The notes under the pieces were generated by a model. That model was not told the DNA's origin, searched no databases, and saw only the letters and a list, made by a program, of their open reading frames with translations. From positions 1-6,933 of the forward strand of contig JAJYDI010000103.1 in assembly GCA_021777635.1 (NCBI GenBank): a stretch of DNA of 6,933 bases, read 5' to 3'. Positions 1 through 6,654 of this stretch are shown here, piece after piece. How positions within the stretch are numbered: the first letter of the stretch is position 1; each line of letters begins with the position of its first letter. Source of the DNA: Pseudomonadota bacterium (GTDB taxonomy: Bacteria; Pseudomonadota; Gammaproteobacteria; Xanthomonadales; Rhodanobacteraceae). The position numbers and the translations under genes were made by a program.

Positions 1-120
1 GATGCACCGCGTCGCGGCGCCACCCCGGCTAGCGACAACGCGCGCGCGCCGCAGCACCATGCGCGGCGGCCGCGCAGTCAGAGTGGCAATCGCAACGGCC
101 GGATGCCCGGTCCGCGCTGA
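1..120 (+). CDS. Possible 3' end of a convergent gene (39 codons, truncated at window start)
   Basis: The plus-strand frame starting at base 1 is open until a TGA at 118-120. It would encode a basic, disordered tail rich in Arg, Pro, Ala, Gly and Asn, ending in NGRMPGPR. Such tails occur at the C-terminus of RNA-binding proteins, but composition alone does not identify a family. Support is positional: the frame ends 13 bases before a strong stem-loop (134-159), and the next gene (the dehydrogenase) converges on it. Third-position GC over these codons is high but not distinctive in such GC-rich DNA. This may equally be non-coding sequence. No function is assigned. Confidence 0.22.
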   Translation, partial: DAPRRGATPASDNARAPQHHARRPRSQSGNRNGRMPGPR

Positions 121-133
121 GCCGGGCAGCGCC

Positions 134-159
134 CCGGCCGGGTCGCATGACCCGGTCGG
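134..159. terminator. Stem-loop between convergent genes, candidate terminator
   Basis: Bases 134-144 pair with 149-159 around a GCAT loop, giving an 11-bp stem with one G-U pair (137/156) when transcribed rightward. Transcribed leftward, that position becomes a C-A mismatch. The stem lies 35 bases past the dehydrogenase stop and 13 bases past the TGA of the possible plus-strand gene. No T-tract follows on either strand, so it is not a textbook intrinsic terminator. It could act with Rho or as a 3'-end stabiliser. Confidence 0.35.
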
Positions 160-176
160 AGATGCCTGTCGGCGAT

Positions 177-190
177 CCGCGCGTGCGCGG
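177..190 (-). terminator. Short GC stem-loop directly after the dehydrogenase stop
   Basis: CCGCG (177-181) pairs with CGCGG (186-190) around a 4-base loop. On the minus strand it begins 3 bases after the TAA at 196-194. It has no T-tract downstream. Together with the larger stem at 134-159 it may form the 3' end of the dehydrogenase mRNA. In DNA this GC-rich, a five-pair stem could also be chance. Confidence 0.22.
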
Positions 191-193
191 CGC

Positions 194-3100
194 TTAGCCG
201 GCGTGGGCCAACTGCGCCAGCCGGCGCAGCGCCACCGAGGCGATCGGATAGTCCATGCTCTGGCCGCGGATCTCGGCCAGCATGCCCAGCGTGTATTTGA
301 GCTGCGCGTCGTCGCGGCCCAGCCAGGTCTGTACCGGCGTCGCATCACCCATGCGCGCCGACGCGATCACCTGCATCGCCAGCGTCCGGTGCTGCGCGGC
401 CAGTTCGTCGCGCAGCGAACCGCGTGCTTGCGCATGCCAGCGACTTTCCACCGGCAGTTCCTCGATGCGCGCCCGCAGCCAGTCGAGATCGAGCGCGGCA
501 CCCATTTGATAGAACACCGCGCCGACCTCCTCGACGTCATGCCGGCTGCTGCTGGCGACCTCGACCACGTCCAGCGCCATGGCCAGATCGGGCAACCCCG
601 CCAGCGCCTGCGCCAGCGTGGCGGGCAACCCCTGCGCGACCCAGCGCTCGCCGGCCGCGACGAACGCGGTTCGCGCGGCCTCCGGCAGGATCCGTGGCAG
701 CGCGGCACGCAGGCGCTGCACGCCGGGCGCATAGCGCTCGACGTGTGCGGCGATGTCGAGCCCGGTGGCCGGCCGGCCCAGCAGCCAGCGGGTCAGGCCG
801 CGCAGCAGTTCCCACACCGCCAGTACCGCCTCGATCTGCGCGGCATCGCTGACTTTGCCGTCCAGGGCCTCGATCTCGGCCCACAGCGCGCGCGCGTCCA
901 GCACTTCGCGGGCGATGGTGAAGGCCTTGGCGACGGCGGCGGGGCTCTGGCCGGTGTCCTCCTGCATGCGCAGCATGAAGCTGGCGCCCATGCGGTTGAC
1001 CAGGGTGTTGGTCACCGCGGTGGCGATGATCTCGCGCTTCAGCCGGTGGCGCTGCATGTGCCCGGCGTAGGGCTCGTGCAGCGGCTCCGGGAAATAGCGC
1101 ACCAGTTCCCTCGACAGGTACGGATCCTCGGGCACGTCGGAATCGAGCAGCTGCTGGTAGATCTTGATCTTGTCGTAGGACAGCAGGATCGCCAGCTCGG
1201 GCCGCGTCAGGCCCAGGCCGCGCGCCTTGCGTTCGGCCAGCTCGGCGTCGCCGGGCAGGAACTCGATCGCGCGGTCGAGCACGCCCTCGGCTTCCAGCGT
1301 GCGGATCAGGTGCGCCATCGAACCCAGCCGCTTGACCGCCATGCGCTCCATCAGGCTGATCGCCTGGTTCTGGCGATAGTTGTCCCACAGCACCAGCCGC
1401 GCCACCTCGTCGGTCATCGAGGCCAGCAGGTGATTGCGGTCATCGAAGCTCAGCTCGCCGCGCTGCACGGCGTCGTTGAGCAGGATCTTGATGTTGACCT
1501 CGTGATCGGAAGTGTCGACGCCGGCCGAGTTGTCGATGAAATCGGTGTTCAGCAGCACGCCGTTGAAGGCGGCCTCGACGCGACCGCGCTGGGTCAGGCC
1601 GAGGTTGCCGCCCTCGCCGACGATCCGGCAGCGCAGTTCGCTGCCGTTGAGGCGGATGGCGTTGTTGGCGCGATCGCCGGCGTCGGCGTTGGTTTCGGAG
1701 CCGGCCTTGACGTAGGTGCCGATGCCGCCGTTCCAGAGCAGGTCGACCGGCGCGCGCAGGATCGCGCGCAGCAGCTCGGCCGGGCTCATCTGCTCGACCG
1801 CCTCCTCGATGCCCAGCGCGGCGCGCACCGCCGGCGAGACCGGGATGCTCTTGGCCGAGCGCGGCCAGACGCCGCCGCCTGCGGAAATCGCGCCCTTGTC
1901 ATAGTCCTGCCACGACGAGCGCGGCAGCTTGAACAGCCGTTCGCGCTCCGCGAACGAAGTCGCGACATCGGGATCGGGATCGAGAAAGATGTCACGGTGA
2001 TCGAACGCGGCGAGCAGGCGCGTATGGCGCGACAGCAGCATGCCGTTGCCGAACACGTCGCCGGACATGTCGCCGATGGCGACGCAGCTGAAGGCCTCGT
2101 TCTGGCAATCGCGTCCGAGCGCGCGAAAGTGGCGTTTCACCGATTCCCAGCCGCCGCGCGCGGTGATCGCCATACCCTTGTGGTCATAGCCGTGCGAGCC
2201 GCCCGAAGCGAAGGCATCGCCCAGCCAGTAGCCGTGCTCCAGCGCGATGCCGTTGGCGATGTCGGAAAACGTCGCGGTGCCCTTGTCGGCGGCGACCACC
2301 AGATAGGGATCGTCGCCGTCGTGGCGCACCACGTCGGCCGGCGGCACGACACGGCCATCGACGAGGTTGTCGGTGAGATCGAGCAGGCCGTTGATGAACA
2401 GGCGATAGCAGGCGATGCCCTCGGCCAGCTGCGCCTCGCGATCGCCGCCGACGGGCGGGCGCTTGACGAAGAAGCCGCCCTTGGAACCGACCGGCACGAT
2501 CACCGTGTTCTTGACCATCTGCGCCTTGACCAGGCCCAGCACCTCGGTACGGAAATCCTCGCGCCGGTCCGACCAGCGCAGACCGCCGCGCGCCACCGGG
2601 CCGAAGCGCAGATGCACGCCCTCGACACGCGGGCTGTAGACGAAGATTTCGCGATAGGGCCGCGGCTTGGGCAACTCGGGTACCTGCGCGCTATCGAACT
2701 TGCAGGCGATGTAATCGCGCAGGCGGCCGTCGCGGGTCTGGAAGAACCCGGTGCGCAGGGTGGCGCGGATCACGCCCATGAAGCTGCGCAGGATGCGGTC
2801 TTCGTCGAGGCTGGCGACCCCGTCGAACAGCACCTTGAGGGTGGCGATCACCGCCTCGATCTGCGCGGCGCGCGGCGCGCCCAGCGCATCCACCAGATCC
2901 GCCGCCAGCTGCGGATGCGCGCGCGCGACGTCACCCGGCAGCAGCGCGTCGAGCTCGGCGGTCAGGCGCGCGCGCGCGGCCTCCAGCTCGGCCGCAGGCA
3001 GCGCCTCGCGCCGTGGATCGAACTTCGCCAGGAACAGCTCGACCAGCAGGCCGGCGATCAGCGGATAGCGGTTGAGGGTTTCCTCCATGTACGCCTGCGA

Positions 3101-5119
3101 GAACGGCACGCCGACCTGCAGCAGATACTTGCAGTAGCCGCGCAACAGCGCGACCTGGCGCCAGTCGAGCCGCGCGGTCAGCACCAGCCGGTTGAAGGTG
3201 TCGCTCTCGGCCTGGCCGCGATAGACCGCCGCGAAGGCACGCTCGAAGCCATCGGCCAGCTCGCCGAGCTCGAAGGCCAGCACCGGCGGCGCTTCCAGCT
3301 CGAAGTCGTGGATGGTCAGCTCGGATCCCTGCAGCGACAGCGGGTAGACGTGCTCGGCGAGCATGCGCACGCCCATGTTCTCCAGCAGCGGCAGCGCCAG
3401 TGACAACGCGACCGGCGCGCCGTAGTGAATCAGCTTGAAGCGCAGGCCACCGCCGCGCGGCGCGCGGTACAGCGACATGCGCAGATCATCGGGCCCGGCC
3501 AGCGCGGCCAGATGCCCGACGTCGGCGGCGGCGATCTCGGGCGTGACCTCCTCGATGTAGCCGGCCGGCAGCGCGCGCCCGTAGCGCGCGGCCAGACGCA
3601 GGCCGCGCTCCTCGCCGAACCGCCGCACCAGGCATTCCCGCAGATCATCCTGCCAGTTGCGCACCAGCTCGGTCAGGCGCGACTCGAGCGCGTCCGTGTC
3701 CAGCTGCGGGCGGGCGCCGGCGCGCAGCCGCACGACCACGTGCAGCCGCGCCAGCGCCGATTCGTCCAGCAGTACCGTGGCGTCCACCTGCTCGCCATCG
3801 AGCGCCACGCGCAGCATCTGCTCGATCTTTTCGCGCACGCCGGCGGTGAAGCGCTCGCGCGGCATGAACGCCAGGCACGAATAGAACCGTCCGTAGCGGT
3901 CGGCGCGCACGAACAGCCGCGTGCGGGCGCGCTCGCCCAGTTCGAGGATGCCGGTGGCGATGGCGTACAACTCGTCCTCGCTGGACTGGAACAGCTCGTC
4001 GCGCGGCAAGGTCTCGAGAATGTGCCGCAGCGCCTTGCCGGAATGCGAATCACGACGCAGCGCCGAGCGCTCCATCACCGCCTCGAACTTCCGTCGCACC
4101 AGCGGCACGTCCTGCGGCCGGCGCATGTAGGCGCCGGAGGTGAACAGTCCGAGGAAGCGCTGTTCGGCCGTCGGCTTGCCGGCGGCGTCGAAGCGCAGCA
4201 CGCCGATGTAGTCCATGTAGCCGGGGCGGTGCACGGTCGCGCGGGCGTTGGTCTTGGTCAGGATGATCGCGTCCACCGCGCCCGACTGCGGCAGGCTGTT
4301 GGCGACCAGCGATTTCAGCGAACGCGGCGTGAGACGCCGCTCGGGATTGCGCAGGATGCCGAGCCCGGATCCGGTCCGCGCATCCAGCACCTCGTCGCCG
4401 GCCTTGGCGGCGACCTCGTATTCGCGATAGCCGAGAAAGGTGAAATGGTCGTCCGCGACCCAGCGCAGGAATTCCTGCGCTTCGGCCCGATCCGGCGCCG
4501 ACAGCGGCCCGCTGCGCGCGGGTAGCTCGTCCGCGACCGTCAGCATGCGCGCCCGGATCGCCGGCCAGTCGCTGACCGCCAGACGCACGTCCTCGAGCGC
4601 GTTCTCGAGCGCCTTGGTCACGCGCGCGATCTCGGCGGCATCGGTCAGTCGATCCATCTCGACATGGGTCAGCGACTCGGGCGTGCCGTCACGCAGCGCC
4701 AGCAGATTCCCGCCGGCATCGCGCCGGCACGCCAGCACCGGGTGCAGCAGGGCATGGATCTCCAGCCCGGCCGCCTGCAGCGCCATCCCGACCGAATCGA
4801 CCAGGAACGGCATGTCGTCGGTGATGATCTGCACCACCGTGTACGGGCTCTCCCAGCCATGCCTGGCGCGGACGGGATCGAAGACGCGCACCACGGCATG
4901 ACCGCTGCGGCGCACGCGCAGGAAGTCGAGCAGATCCAGCGTCAACGCGGCCCAGTCGGCGGCATCGCGCAGTGCCAGCTCTTCGGCTGGCGCGCGTGCC
5001 AGCAGGGCCGGCACCAGCACATGCGCCTCGGCGCTGCGGGTTCCGGGCAGGCGGGCGATGACCTCTTCAATCAACCGCGAAGTCGGTGTGGCTGCCTGGA
5101 GCGCGTGGTTCGATGGCAT
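194..5119 (-). CDS. gdhB: NAD-specific glutamate dehydrogenase, large 180-kDa class
   Basis: This encodes a 1641-residue cytosolic enzyme that oxidatively deaminates L-glutamate to 2-oxoglutarate and ammonium with NAD+, normally serving glutamate catabolism. The length fits the bacterial large-GDH family (about 1600 residues). In that family an N-terminal half with ACT-like regulatory domains precedes the catalytic core and a helical C-terminal domain. Visible landmarks are MPFLVDS (103-109) and FTFLGY (226-231) in the N-terminal part. In the core they are RGGLRWSDR (844-852), VPVGSKGG with Lys880, ADKGTATFSD (944-953), HGYDHKGM (976-983), GDMSGDVFGNGM (1016-1027), WQDYDKGAIS (1070-1079), WNGGIGTY (1129-1136) and the glycine-rich IVGEGGNLG (1166-1174). 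IDNSAGVDTSDHEVN (1195-1209) and YDKIKIY (from 1315) follow. The core is intact, with no frameshift. ATG at 5119 is preferred; it has only a weak GGA 6 bases upstream. The frame is open to an ATG at 5218, but that extension is Arg/Pro-rich and does not resemble the family. Large GDHs are often allosterically controlled by amino acids, which cannot be judged here. The symbol follows Pseudomonas usage. Confidence 0.96.
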   Translation of the reverse strand: MPSNHALQAATPTSRLIEEVIARLPGTRSAEAHVLVPALLARAPAEELALRDAADWAALTLDLLDFLRVRRSGHAVVRVFDPVRARHGWESPYTVVQIITDDMPFLVDSVGMALQAAGLEIHALLHPVLACRRDAGGNLLALRDGTPESLTHVEMDRLTDAAEIARVTKALENALEDVRLAVSDWPAIRARMLTVADELPARSGPLSAPDRAEAQEFLRWVADDHFTFLGYREYEVAAKAGDEVLDARTGSGLGILRNPERRLTPRSLKSLVANSLPQSGAVDAIILTKTNARATVHRPGYMDYIGVLRFDAAGKPTAEQRFLGLFTSGAYMRRPQDVPLVRRKFEAVMERSALRRDSHSGKALRHILETLPRDELFQSSEDELYAIATGILELGERARTRLFVRADRYGRFYSCLAFMPRERFTAGVREKIEQMLRVALDGEQVDATVLLDESALARLHVVVRLRAGARPQLDTDALESRLTELVRNWQDDLRECLVRRFGEERGLRLAARYGRALPAGYIEEVTPEIAAADVGHLAALAGPDDLRMSLYRAPRGGGLRFKLIHYGAPVALSLALPLLENMGVRMLAEHVYPLSLQGSELTIHDFELEAPPVLAFELGELADGFERAFAAVYRGQAESDTFNRLVLTARLDWRQVALLRGYCKYLLQVGVPFSQAYMEETLNRYPLIAGLLVELFLAKFDPRREALPAAELEAARARLTAELDALLPGDVARAHPQLAADLVDALGAPRAAQIEAVIATLKVLFDGVASLDEDRILRSFMGVIRATLRTGFFQTRDGRLRDYIACKFDSAQVPELPKPRPYREIFVYSPRVEGVHLRFGPVARGGLRWSDRREDFRTEVLGLVKAQMVKNTVIVPVGSKGGFFVKRPPVGGDREAQLAEGIACYRLFINGLLDLTDNLVDGRVVPPADVVRHDGDDPYLVVAADKGTATFSDIANGIALEHGYWLGDAFASGGSHGYDHKGMAITARGGWESVKRHFRALGRDCQNEAFSCVAIGDMSGDVFGNGMLLSRHTRLLAAFDHRDIFLDPDPDVATSFAERERLFKLPRSSWQDYDKGAISAGGGVWPRSAKSIPVSPAVRAALGIEEAVEQMSPAELLRAILRAPVDLLWNGGIGTYVKAGSETNADAGDRANNAIRLNGSELRCRIVGEGGNLGLTQRGRVEAAFNGVLLNTDFIDNSAGVDTSDHEVNIKILLNDAVQRGELSFDDRNHLLASMTDEVARLVLWDNYRQNQAISLMERMAVKRLGSMAHLIRTLEAEGVLDRAIEFLPGDAELAERKARGLGLTRPELAILLSYDKIKIYQQLLDSDVPEDPYLSRELVRYFPEPLHEPYAGHMQRHRLKREIIATAVTNTLVNRMGASFMLRMQEDTGQSPAAVAKAFTIAREVLDARALWAEIEALDGKVSDAAQIEAVLAVWELLRGLTRWLLGRPATGLDIAAHVERYAPGVQRLRAALPRILPEAARTAFVAAGERWVAQGLPATLAQALAGLPDLAMALDVVEVASSSRHDVEEVGAVFYQMGAALDLDWLRARIEELPVESRWHAQARGSLRDELAAQHRTLAMQVIASARMGDATPVQTWLGRDDAQLKYTLGMLAEIRGQSMDYPIASVALRRLAQLAHAG

Positions 5120-5308
5120 GGGGAGTCCAGTTGCGAATGAAGAAATCGCACAAGCATATCGCTTCGGTCGCACCCTGATCCACGCCGGGTGAAACCGGGG
5201 GCAACCGCTTTCCGCCACGGTTCAGGCGTCTTCGCGACATGCCGCGCAGACGCTCGCAAGCACAAAACGGCGCAGACGGCCACTGCATCCAGTTGGCCCG
5301 CGTCACGC

Positions 5309-5338
5309 TTGACCGCGGCTCGCACAAATAACTAAACT
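5309..5338 (+). promoter_or_regulatory. Candidate sigma-70 promoter of the efflux operon
   Basis: A -35 hexamer TTGACC (5309-5314, five of six to consensus) is followed after 18 bases by TAAACT (5333-5338, four of six to TATAAT). It lies in the only AT-rich patch of the intergenic region. Transcription would start near 5345 and leave a leader of roughly 155-160 bases before the ATG at 5503. Spacing and -35 quality are good for such GC-rich DNA, but the assignment is by eye. Confidence 0.45.
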
Positions 5339-5351
5339 CGACGGTGTACTT
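5330..5351. promoter_or_regulatory. Imperfect inverted repeat over the promoter, candidate operator
   Basis: The left arm AACTAAAC (5330-5337) and the right arm GTGTACTT (5344-5351, reverse complement AAGTACAC) agree at six of eight positions around a 6-base centre. The dyad overlaps the candidate -10 and the expected start point, which is where TetR/AcrR-type repressors of RND operons commonly bind. No regulator gene is in the window, so the link to a repressor is inference. Imperfect dyads of this size also arise by chance. Confidence 0.25.
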
Positions 5352-5423
5352 GAAGGACGGCAACAGTTCATCCGGTGCGTCGGCCCGCTTTGCGAGGCCA
5401 ACGCCGATGGCCTGCCCACGCCT

Positions 5424-5438
5424 CGCGGGTCACCCGCG
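5424..5438 (+). other. Leader stem-loop of the efflux operon mRNA
   Basis: CGCGGGT (5424-5430) and ACCCGCG (5432-5438) form a perfect inverted repeat around one base, realistically a 5-bp stem with a GTCAC loop. It would lie about 80 bases into the predicted leader and 64 bases upstream of the start codon. It has no T-run and does not overlap the ribosome binding site. It may only be a transcript-stabilising or chance structure. Confidence 0.22.
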
Positions 5439-5491
5439 CGCAAGTCGCCGCATGCCCCGCCCGATCGCCGCCCACCGCCTTGCTCGCCCCT

Positions 5492-5495
5492 GGAG
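5492..5495 (+). promoter_or_regulatory. Ribosome binding site fixing the adaptor start
   Basis: GGAG ends 7 bases before the ATG at 5503. The in-frame upstream ATGs at 5344, 5407 and 5452 lack such a site. Only the 5503 start places the lipoprotein signal peptide at the N-terminus. Confidence 0.75.
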
Positions 5496-5502
5496 CCGCC
5501 CC

Positions 5503-6645
5503 ATGATCCGCCCCCTCACGCGCCCGCTCCTACTCGCTGCCGGCATCCTGCTGGTGGCGGCGTGCAGCAAGGCGCCCAGCTTCACGCCGCCGCCGCCGGA
5601 AGTGGATGCGGTCACCGCGCATGCCGTGAATCTGCCGCTGACGCGCGATCTGGTCGGCCGGCTGACGCCGACGCTGACCGCGCAGGTCAACGCGCGCGTG
5701 ACCGGCAACGTGCTGCAGCTGAACTACACCGAGGGCAGCGACGTCAAGGCCGGGCAGGTGCTGTTCCGGATTGACCCGGCACCGCTGCAGGCGGCGCTGG
5801 ACGCGCAGCGCGCGGCGCTGGCGCAGGCGCGCGCGACCGCCGCCAATGCGGCGCAAACGGCCCGCCGCTACGTCGACCTGGTCCAGCGCGGGCTGATCGC
5901 GCGGCAGACCTACGACGACGCCGAGGCCACCGCGCGCAGCAGCGCCGCCGCGGTGCGGCAGGCCGCCGCCAACGTCGAGGCGGCAAGGCTGAATCTGTCC
6001 TATGCCACGGTGACGTCTCCGATCGCCGGCCGTGCCGGCATCGCCCTGGTCACCGTCGGCGCGCTGGTCAGCGCGACCGCCGGCACGCCGATGACCACGG
6101 TCGAGCGCATCGACCCGATCTACGCCAATTTCAGCGAGCCCTACGCCGAGGTCGAGAAGCTGCGCGCCGCGCAGGCGGCAGGCCAGCTCAAGCCGACCGC
6201 CGAAGGTATCCCGGAGGTCCAGCTGGTGCTGCCCGACGGTCGCGTCTACAAGCACTCCGGCACGCTGGACTTTTCCGACATGGCGGTGGATCCGCAAACC
6301 GGTGCCGTGCAGCTGCGCGCGCTGATCCCCAATCCCGAGCGCAGCCTGCTGCCCGGGCTGTTCGTCACCGTGCGACTGCACGTCGGCACCCTCGATCACG
6401 TGTTCCTGCTGCCGCAGTCGGCAGTGCTGCGCGACCCCAAGGGGGCCTTCGTGTACGTGCTCAATCGCAACAGCATCGTCGAGCAGCAGCCGGTGCAACT
6501 TGGCGACATGCACGGCAGTGCGTGGATCATCACCGGCGGCCTGGCCAACGGTCAGCGCGTGATCGTCGACGGCGTGCAGAAGGTCAAGCCCGGCGCCCCC
6601 GCGCGCGTCGCGACGCCGGGCGCCGGCCAGCCGGCCCGGGGCTGA
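5503..6645 (+). CDS. RND efflux periplasmic adaptor (membrane fusion protein), AcrA/MexA family lipoprotein
   Basis: This 380-residue adaptor links an inner-membrane RND pump to an outer-membrane TolC-like channel. The N-terminus is a lipoprotein signal: basic start, hydrophobic stretch 9-20 and lipobox VAAC with Cys21 as the lipidated residue, then a Pro-rich linker (29-32). The first lipoyl half follows at about 60-92 (RVTGNV, EGSDVKAGQVLF, RIDP). An Ala/Gln/Arg-rich alpha-hairpin spans about 95-165. The second lipoyl half is at about 166-185 (SYATVTSPIAGRAG). A beta-barrel and a membrane-proximal domain follow, the latter entered around LPQSAVLRDPKGAFVYVLN. The length is close to AcrA (397). 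At the hairpin tip the channel-contact RLS motif reads R122, L126, Ala133, so the usual Ser is replaced. It is followed after 9 bases by the pump gene in the same frame, which makes a clear operon. Substrates cannot be predicted. Confidence 0.95.
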   Translation: MIRPLTRPLLLAAGILLVAACSKAPSFTPPPPEVDAVTAHAVNLPLTRDLVGRLTPTLTAQVNARVTGNVLQLNYTEGSDVKAGQVLFRIDPAPLQAALDAQRAALAQARATAANAAQTARRYVDLVQRGLIARQTYDDAEATARSSAAAVRQAAANVEAARLNLSYATVTSPIAGRAGIALVTVGALVSATAGTPMTTVERIDPIYANFSEPYAEVEKLRAAQAAGQLKPTAEGIPEVQLVLPDGRVYKHSGTLDFSDMAVDPQTGAVQLRALIPNPERSLLPGLFVTVRLHVGTLDHVFLLPQSAVLRDPKGAFVYVLNRNSIVEQQPVQLGDMHGSAWIITGGLANGQRVIVDGVQKVKPGAPARVATPGAGQPARG

Positions 6646-6654
6646 GGACTCGCC

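Larger units (their letters stand above)
5120..5502. other. Divergent intergenic region (383 bp)
   Basis: This region separates the divergent starts of the dehydrogenase and the efflux operon. I see no gene in it; the open frames crossing it are upstream extensions of the two flanking genes without ribosome binding sites. Its AT-rich patch at about 5324-5337 stands out from the surroundings and forms part of the rightward promoter candidate. Bases 5120-5300 should hold the leftward promoter. The best minus-strand -10 look-alike there, TATGCT at 5158-5153, has no matching -35, so none is called. A 9-bp direct repeat GCGCAGACG occurs at 5244-5252 and 5270-5278. No regulator gene lies between the two units. 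Confidence 0.8.

Noticed and set aside
30..148. 38-codon minus-strand open frame downstream of the dehydrogenase
   Set aside because: It is short, Ala/Arg-rich, lacks a ribosome binding site and overlaps the stem-loop at 134-159.
2..3403. 1133-codon plus-strand open frame, and same-frame continuations at 3425-4525 and 4664-5140
   Set aside because: It lies codon-for-codon antisense to the dehydrogenase, whose conserved family motifs run along the other strand. The translation is a low-information Gln/Arg/His/Ala-rich sequence, and the open frame follows from the rarity of TTA, CTA and TCA codons.
5153..5181. Leftward promoter for the dehydrogenase around TATGCT (5158-5153)
   Set aside because: The -35 position reads GGATCA, with no useful similarity to TTGACA, so it is too weak to call.
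5344..5502. In-frame upstream starts (5344, 5407, 5452) for the adaptor
   Set aside because: None has a ribosome binding site, and each would bury the lipoprotein signal and lipobox inside the protein. The ATG at 5503 has GGAG at the right distance.
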